Shown: positions 57,701 through 64,000 of the stretch, piece after piece | How positions within the stretch are numbered: position 1 is the first letter of the stretch | Layout: each line of letters begins with the position of its first letter | Position numbers and translations under genes: made by a program | The notes under the pieces: generated by a model | What the model was told of the DNA's origin: nothing | Seen by the model: the letters and a program-made list of their open reading frames with translations, nothing else | The model's database searches: none | NCBI GenBank assembly: GCA_014898415.1 | Contig: RCTD01000030.1 | Span: 186,001 to 250,000 of the forward strand | Origin: Stromatinia cepivora | Lineage: Eukaryota > Ascomycota > Leotiomycetes > Helotiales > Sclerotiniaceae | Length of the DNA stretch: 64,000 nucleotides | Direction of reading: 5' to 3'

Positions 57701-58382
57701 AATATCCCGTGGCGTTACAAAGTCCCGAGAAAAAGGGGACACTTCTGTCACCACAATTCCCCGAAAGATTTGGATTCGCTCACGCCCTGGATATCTGGAG
57801 CCTATAATGAAAGGACTGATTATGCTCACATTAAATACCGAGAGGATTTCTTCCTCAACGCCTTCGATCTCCCTTATCGTTAAGCCCCATAATTTCTCTA
57901 TCCCACGGACATATCCTAAAGAAAATAATCAGTACTTGGTTATCAAAGGGATGCAGAAGCTGAAACAGTCAAACATATTCAAATACATTGAAATATTGAA
58001 ACTAATTCGGATATTTAAACATATCCGGACATCGATATAAATTCGAACATGTAAATAGATTTGGGCATTCAGACGGAATTGATTCATGCAAGACCAGGTG
58101 TAAAAAACCGAACCAGATATACGCACCTTCCGGTAATCCGCGTTTCTTCACATTCGCGTCGTATAAGCACGTCCGGCCGTGGGTCAAACAAGTTGAACAT
58201 GATGGCCGTTTCCCGTCGCATTTGTCTTTGCGACTCCGGCACTTATCGCAAGCCTGGGAAACTCGTTTTCGTTTGCCCTGTAACTGCTCTTTCGAGCCCC
58301 CTGGTACAGCCATTGCGTCCTTCTTGTTGTTCGATGATGCTTCTCCGGACTTCGAGCTCCGGGTAAAATCTTCATGCTCCAT
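54737..58382 (-). CDS. qutA: Zn2Cys6 transcription activator of quinate utilisation (QutA/QA-1F type)
   Basis: Six exons: complement(join(54737..55067, 55131..55384, 55655..55953, 56114..57671, 57830..57915, 58127..58382)), 927 residues, all phases consistent. The start is ATG 58382 (MEHEDFTRSS). The binuclear cluster is C45-x2-C48-x6-C55-x6-C62-x2-C65-x6-C72 (ACDKCRSRKDKCDGKRPSC), preceded by KRKR and followed by RGLPEGYVRGIEKLWGL, the diagnostic QutA linker. A fungal-specific transcription factor domain follows at about 220-560 (WHLLDVYFSYTHCWLPIIEK; FLGCFALDTLVAARLRRRPH). The tail is Ser/Asn/Gln-rich. Splices of exons 4 and 5 are less certain. In Neurospora and Aspergillus this activator binds qa/qut promoters and is held off by the repressor encoded next door, divergently. 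No lesion found. Confidence 0.88.
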
Positions 58383-59114
58383 TGTTACAATGGATGATAG
58401 ACAACAAGGGACGATGCCCACTTTAGCCTTAGATACCTTTGCGAGCGAAACACATGTCTGTCGTTATTTTACTCGTTCCTATTTCGACCAAGAGGAGAAT
58501 TGTTAATTTCGCGGCATATCAAATGGATCGTCGTTCGCGCGTGGAGGCCGTTGATAGCTTGGTGGGTAGGTATTATTTTCCTGCAAATGCTATCAATAAT
58601 TGACTCGAATGTCGCAGTAAAGTTTATTTGCAGCAAGGCTATCTATCCATCTAGTGCAATTGAATGTTTTGAAGTCGTCGTTCATTCCCCATACAAAATT
58701 TGACGTAAATCCAAATTCATCATTGACCTTTCCCCATAACCCCACAGACAGCCATGACACGGAAAAAGTCTTATCCATCTATGCTTAGTAATTACAACTT
58801 TGACATGTTCATTGGTCGGCTTGTGGTTTGGGTGGTCGAAGGGTCCAATGATCGGCATTTAACTACTAGGTAAGTCAAAGAAAGACTTGTCTGTCTCGAT
58901 GCCCTTTCCAAGAACGCGGTTAAGAAAGTAGTTTGAGAAGTGGTTTCCTACAATTTCTCCTGATTCTAATCCTGATTTTGATTTTGATTTTGATTTTGAT
59001 TGTACTTATTTATCCTCCAAGAAGGTTGATCAAAGTTGTCAACTGTACTTCATCCTTGCGTTTGAGCAATCACGTGCATCGCGAAGAGAAGAAATCCAGA
59101 ATGCGAGCAAAACG
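58383..59114. promoter_or_regulatory. Divergent promoter between qutA (-) and qutR (+)
   Basis: 732 bp separating the two regulator start codons. It contains GGAAAAAGTCTTATCC at 58761-58776 (13 of 16 matches to the QA-1F consensus GGRTAARYRYTTATCC) and a (GATTTT)n tract at about 58974-59000 close to qutR. Confidence 0.6.
58761..58776. promoter_or_regulatory. Candidate quinate-activator binding site
   Basis: GGAAAAAGTCTTATCC keeps both outer GG and TTATCC halves of the 16-bp QA-1F consensus; three central or near-central positions differ. Placement between activator and repressor genes fits autoregulation. Binding is inferred. Confidence 0.35.
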
Positions 59115-62100
59115 ATGTCTCTAACAACTCAAATCATCTCAAACAATGGAACCATGGAAAAGGCGATACAGTTGAACTCAGTAGTGCAAAAAACAGGTCG
59201 AATATTCCCTTCAGATGCATCAATCATTCTCATAGGCTCTCGAGGGTCGGGAAAACGGAGTCTGGGTTTCATTGGAGCAACCCATCTGGGTCGACGATTA
59301 ATTACTGAGGATCATTTTTTTCAGGAGGTTACGGGCCTTTCTCGAGCGGCTTATGTCCAGCAGAATGGGATTCAAGAATTTCACAAGAGAAATGTCGATG
59401 TTGCGAGGCAAATGCTATATGCAAACCGAACAGGATGCATTATTGAGTGTGGAATGGCAAGTCTCGCAACTGAGGTACAAAAGACTCTGTAAGCATAAAC
59501 TTTTCTTTCAAACTGCCCTGCATCTACCATCTAAATATTCGAGTCCATTCGAATGTTTGAATCTGTTTCAATCTTTAATTACACCTTGATCTTTGCATTT
59601 TTTAAATTTTTTTTGACATATATTTGGATGGTTGAACCCATTTATATCATTGGATCTATTTGAATTTTCGTTTTTTAAGTTTCTTCAAGTATTTCCTTGG
59701 GAAGCTTCACTAACTTCATCGATCTTGTAGTCGAGAATATACAAAAACGAATCCCGTGATTTATATCTTACGAAACAGCCAAAGAATTCGAGAGATGCTG
59801 AACATAGGAGATTTCGAAGCAGCACGTTACGAGAATGCCGATGCTGCTCATCGATTTTGTTCAAATTATGAATATTATAATTTGCATGACAGAAGTTGTG
59901 ATGGAATGGCGAGTCCTAAGGATCAAGGACTTCCCAATGTTTCATCGAAATTGAAACATGCAAAGGAAGACTTTTCTGCATTTCTTGACTTCATCACGGG
60001 CCAAGGAGTCATTCGTAATAGTTTGGAAAGTCCATTCTCCATCGCCGCTCTACCACCTGAATGCAGACTGTATACTTATGCATTGTCTATCCGCATGTCA
60101 ACAATCCCCGATCTGGACCTTCAAGAATTGGAATCTGGAGCCGATGCGGTTCAAATCAAAGTTGATGTTCTAAGGACCCCCGACATCCAAAGAAAATTAG
60201 CGAAACAAGTTTCAACAGTAAGAAGGGAGCTTGGAGTACCCGTCATTCTCCACGCTGAAGAGTATGCATTTGAAGGTCTCTCGCTGTCTACGTCGGAGAA
60301 AGAAGATATGTATTTTGCATTACTTGAGCATGGGTTACGTCTGGGAGTTGAGTACATTGTCGCCGATCTTAGATATCCATCCGATCGTGTCATGCACCTT
60401 GTTCAATCTTCCGGGCGCACGAAAATTATTGGGCACTATCTTCATTGCGCCGAAAACTCTTGGGGATGGGATGATGAGTCTATGATGATACAATATCGAA
60501 GAGCTGAATCGATGGGTTGTGATATGGTCCGATTTGCCCGAGCAACCTCGAAGGAAAGCGACAATGCAACTGTTCGAGAGTTTTTGAGAAAAATAGAATC
60601 TATTCCAGGCCATCTTCCAGTCATCGCCTACAACCTCGGGGATCATGGAAGGACTTCTTTAATTGAAAATCGGATTTTCACACCAGTGACGCATCCTATC
60701 ATGAATTCCACAGTCAGCAAGAGTCAAATCAGACAGTTTCTACCAACAGCGGCAGAGGCCCGACAAGAACTATTCCGAAAATCTATCCTCGACCCGCTCC
60801 ATTTCGTACATCTTGGAGCTAGTGTATCCTATAGTTTATCTCCAGTGATGCACAACACAGCCTACAGGGTGTGTGGTATGAGCAATGATTTTCAATCATT
60901 GCAAGTTAATTCCGTTGATGACATTCATGCCATCTGTCAACGACCCGACTTTGGCGGTGCAGCGATCACACAACCCTTCAAAGTCCAAATCATGTCCCAA
61001 ATTGGCCCACAAAGCTACCATGCAAGAGCTATTGGGGCAGTAAATACTCTTCTACCACTTCGAGCATCACCAGATGAACCTCCTCTTTCTGGTACTACGC
61101 AATCATTGCTTCAACAAGCAAATCGTCGAAGCAAGACTGGACCCGTCAGGGCTTATTATGGTGACAACACCGATTTCATTGGTATCATGACATGTCTCCG
61201 CCGCAACATATCACCACGAAACGTCGTTCAGCCATCCAAAACAACAGGACTGGTTATCGGCGCAGGGGGCATGGCACGAGCAGCCGTGTACGCCATGATC
61301 CAACTCGGATGTCGTAAGATCTTCATATATAACCGCACGATAGAGAATGCACAGAGAGTCGCCGATCATTTCAATTCGTGGGCTATGTGTTTAAGTAATC
61401 ATGGAAAAATCGTATATGTGTTGCAATCACTACGGGAGGAATGGCCACAGGGCTTTAGCCCACCCACTATGATTGTTTCATGCGTACCAGCACGAAGTGT
61501 GGGCGACCAACCGCCAGCAAATTTCACGATGCCTCTACAATGGTTGGGTAGTGCTACTGGTGGAGTTGTTGTGGAGGTATGTTCTCCAATTCTTTTCTTC
61601 CGCTTTTCATTGTCCCTATTGGGCACATTGTTCAAGTGATCTTCATCCCGGTGTCGAGAAAGTTGTCCAAGTGGAATGCAACATTTGTACTCAGCATACT
61701 GCTTAATCAAGCCAATCTCGGTTAAATTCTTCAGATAAACGTCATGCTTTGTCTGGGGTGCATTTCCAAGCACGATGCATTCGCTGTATGGGAAATATTG
61801 TCCAAAAATCATCATGCTTTGTATCGCTTTCATCTTACAAGGCAATCCTCTCTCTATTTATTCACTCTCTTCCATTCCTAAGAAAAACCACTAACACTCC
61901 CTCCTCCAACAGCTCTCCTACAAACCTCCACTCACCACTCCTCTTCTTGCCCAAATCCGACATTTCCGATCCCAAACCAAAATTGCCTGGGTAGTGGTTG
62001 ATGGTCTCGAAGTCCTCCCCGAGCAAGCCATCGCCCAATTCGAGTTAATGACCGGTGTTAAAGCGCCCAAGCGACGTATGAGAATGGAGGTTTATTCAAA

Positions 62101-62170
62101 TTATCATAAATATGGGGAGGGGGAGGCTAGTATACAGGCAAATGATGATTCGTTTCCGGTAATTGTCTAG
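59115..62170 (+). CDS. qutR: Quinate pathway repressor QutR/QA-1S (AROM-derived, non-catalytic)
   Basis: Model join(59115..59488, 59731..61576, 61913..62170), 825 residues. Three AROM-like modules follow in order: shikimate-kinase-like (IILIGSRGSGKRSLGFIGA, residues about 37-55), type I dehydroquinase-like (AALPPECRLYTYALSIR; DAVQIKVDVL; IIGHYLHCAENSW; MGCDMVRFARAT) and shikimate-dehydrogenase-like (LGASVSYSLSPVMHN; GAAITQPFK; YGDNTDFIG; VIGAGGMARAAVYAM). The last exon ends WVVVDGLEVLPEQAIAQFELMTG. Catalytic features are altered: Arg48 follows the P-loop Lys where kinases have Ser/Thr, and the Schiff-base Lys position is Arg in MVRFA. This fits the known repressor, which senses pathway metabolites and blocks the activator. 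The 336-nt last intron is long for this region, so an extra exon there is possible. Confidence 0.92.
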
Positions 62171-63246
62171 ACTGTGGTTGATGGATGGACGTGGTAATGG
62201 GTACGCGTGCGGCGAGAAAGTCTAGAACACAGAAAATCTGAGGACACGCCATACATTGCAAACGGAAGACAGGCAACCTGGTTTCTTAGCTCTCGAAGCT
62301 TTATCTTTTCTAGCTGCAGGAATAAATTAGGATGGCCATAGATAAGGTGAGTATGGGTCAGAATTGTGATATGAGATTGTGCAATTTTAGCGTGGTGTTC
62401 TACTGGGTTATTTGTTCATATTTAGAAACTAGGAGTTTTTGATAGAGAGAAGGAATGTGGGAACACCATGACGTAATGAAATTCATGAGAATTAGGATTA
62501 GGATTAGGATCAAGGATGGGAGTAGGGTAGGGTAGGATAATGGAATCAAACTTAACAAATATGAAATGTGCAAAGCAGAGCTTTTCTGTAGACTTTCTTG
62601 AATTCTCTTCGCACAAGTGAGAACAGGGTAAAAAGAAGAGAATGGGGAAAATTCAACATTTACCCCTTAATAATTCTTGTGTCTTCCCGATGATTGGCAT
62701 TGTAATCTGACAAAGAAAAAAGGGATTCTCGAAATTATGCAAGCGATGGTTGAAATTATTCAGAATAATAGATCCTTATTTGGAATATTGAGTTTCATTC
62801 AAAGCTCACAGCTTTCCAAGTATTCGCAACTCTTCATCATTGTAAGCTTTCACATTTAGTCTTCTAATCCGGACTATTGGATACCAGACACTCTGTGTTT
62901 TATTTATTTTCCTGTGCCTTCCCACGCCAGATTCTTGCATCAATTAGCCTTAGATAAATTTGCTAGGTGTGAAAAAATAACATCATTAAATCGTTGATTT
63001 TCTTTTAAATCAAAGTAAGGAAGGTTCTTCTCGATATTCTCCTACTCGTAAATTCGTTTCGTGACATGTATACATATATACGTGCCAAAAGTGCTAAACA
63101 ATAATCATAGATGTGCATTAATAGTGCGCATGTATTTGTTCCAAAAAGCGCGCCTCGAAATACGCACGCCCGAATCGGAATTGATTCTCTAAATGCCAGT
63201 TTTTCCCATTTTCCTTCTATAAAACGTGTCAGATGTCAATCCCTCT
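62171..63246. other. Convergent intergenic region between qutR and the permease
   Basis: 3' ends of qutR (+) and the permease (-). A short (ATTAGG)n tract lies at about 62486-62515. Short ORFs show no features. Confidence 0.5.
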
Positions 63247-64000
63247 CTAAACAAGCTCAACAAGCTCAACATGCGCACTCTTCTCATTCCCCTCCTTGTC
63301 CAATCCAATTCCACTTCCCTCCACATTCCTCCTGAACGCCTCTTCATCATCCTTCAACTCTCTCAACACAATGGCATGCGCATATCGAGCCTTCAACTCG
63401 GAGTTGAAAAGTCTATCCATACTCTCCAACGGGATACTCTTAGTCTCGGGAACCAAGAAAAATACAAAAACAATACTGCACATCATCAACGATGCAAAGA
63501 AGATAAAGACACCATATCCCATGGCGGCGAACATTTGCGCCGTGAAGCGCGCAACCAAGAAGTTGAAAAACCAGTTACTAGCTGCTGCGAATGCTTGGCC
63601 GAGCGTGCGGACATTCTGGGGAAACATTTCTGAGTTGATGACCCAGGGTGTACCGTTCCATGAAGGGGTGTAGGAAGCGGTCCATAGGTAAAAGAATGCC
63701 ATGGCGGATTTGCCGCCCGCGGTGAGGGAGGTAGTGGGGTTTGAAGAGGGGGCTGCAATGGCAATGTAGGAGCCAACATAGTACAGACAGATGGCTCCAG
63801 CGAAGGCACCGTACATGAGGAGATTTCTACGGCCGAAGTTATCGATGAGGAAAAAGAGCCATATGATTGTGACGACTGCCTTGATTACACCGAAGATACC
63901 AGTGGTGAGGAGAGAACTGTTCGTATCGACAACACCGATTTCCTTGAAGACAGTAGGGGAGTAATAGTTGATGGCGTTGATTCCGGATGTGTTTTGCCAG
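63247..64000 (-). CDS. qutD: Quinate permease (QutD/QA-Y type, MFS sugar transporter), C-terminal part
   Basis: Partial: 251 residues from the window edge to the stop at 63247; the N-terminal half lies beyond 64000. It opens WQNTSGINAINYYSPTVFKE, the transmembrane-7 signature of the sugar porter family, followed by TTGIFGVIKAVVTIIWLFFL. The mid-loop signature DNFGRRNLLMYGA is present. Later helices include WTASYTPSWNGTPWVINSEM and FNFLVARFTAQMF. The end is VPETKSIPLESMDRLF, the PETKG-type motif with Ser for Gly, and a hydrophilic cytosolic tail. Quinate permeases are the closest flavour (INAINYYSPTVF, IKAVVTI), and location beside qutA/qutR supports this; another hexose-type transporter remains possible. 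It takes quinate up across the plasma membrane. No lesion in the visible part. Confidence 0.85.
   Translation of the reverse strand, partial: WQNTSGINAINYYSPTVFKEIGVVDTNSSLLTTGIFGVIKAVVTIIWLFFLIDNFGRRNLLMYGAFAGAICLYYVGSYIAIAAPSSNPTTSLTAGGKSAMAFFYLWTASYTPSWNGTPWVINSEMFPQNVRTLGQAFAAASNWFFNFLVARFTAQMFAAMGYGVFIFFASLMMCSIVFVFFLVPETKSIPLESMDRLFNSELKARYAHAIVLRELKDDEEAFRRNVEGSGIGLDKEGNEKSAHVELVELV

Overview
This is a nuclear chromosome segment from a filamentous ascomycete. The signs are short GT-AG introns (mostly about 50 nt), HET-domain and BTB/POZ genes, Ser/Thr-rich surface proteins, a quinate (qut/qa) gene cluster, a Fot1/pogo-type transposon that looks RIP-mutated, and an AT-rich genome. The protein flavour suggests Leotiomycetes, perhaps Helotiales/Sclerotiniaceae (inference; no database search was possible). 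Layout: 0-1.5 kb holds IPI3, a WD40 ribosome-biogenesis factor. A 4 kb gene-free, microsatellite-rich stretch follows, then a spherulin-4-like protein at 5.5-6.3 kb. From 6.3 to 14 kb there is no convincing gene; it contains a 1.85 kb AT-rich transposon with 58-bp terminal inverted repeats (9.26-11.11 kb) and a possible decayed gene near 12.3-13.1 kb. From 14 to 25 kb lie a membrane-anchored Cys-rich protein, a large HET-domain protein, a small GPI-type Cys-rich protein and a secreted 879-residue LysM protein. From 26 to 34 kb there is a run of four diverged BTB/POZ genes on the + strand. They share a C-terminal C-x2-H-x(6,7)-C motif; one carries a frameshift and one is split by a 349-bp MITE in its first exon. 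A mucin-like Cys-rich protein follows at 34.7-36.4 kb. From 37.8 to 42.7 kb are housekeeping genes: siroheme methyltransferase (MET1), DASH subunit SPC19 and mitochondrial lipoyl synthase. From 45 to 52 kb are two unrecognised proteins and an alpha/beta hydrolase. From 52 kb to the right edge is a quinate-utilisation cluster: a Gfo/Idh/MocA oxidoreductase pseudogene, a frameshifted 3-dehydroshikimate dehydratase (qutC), the Zn2Cys6 activator (qutA, six exons), the divergently transcribed AROM-derived repressor (qutR) and the C-terminal part of a quinate permease (qutD). The two regulators and the visible part of the permease are intact while one catabolic enzyme and the oxidoreductase are broken, so the pathway may be decaying or may be completed elsewhere. 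Exon-intron models were built by hand from ORF phase, splice consensus and family conservation. No tRNA, rRNA, CRISPR array or replication origin was recognised.
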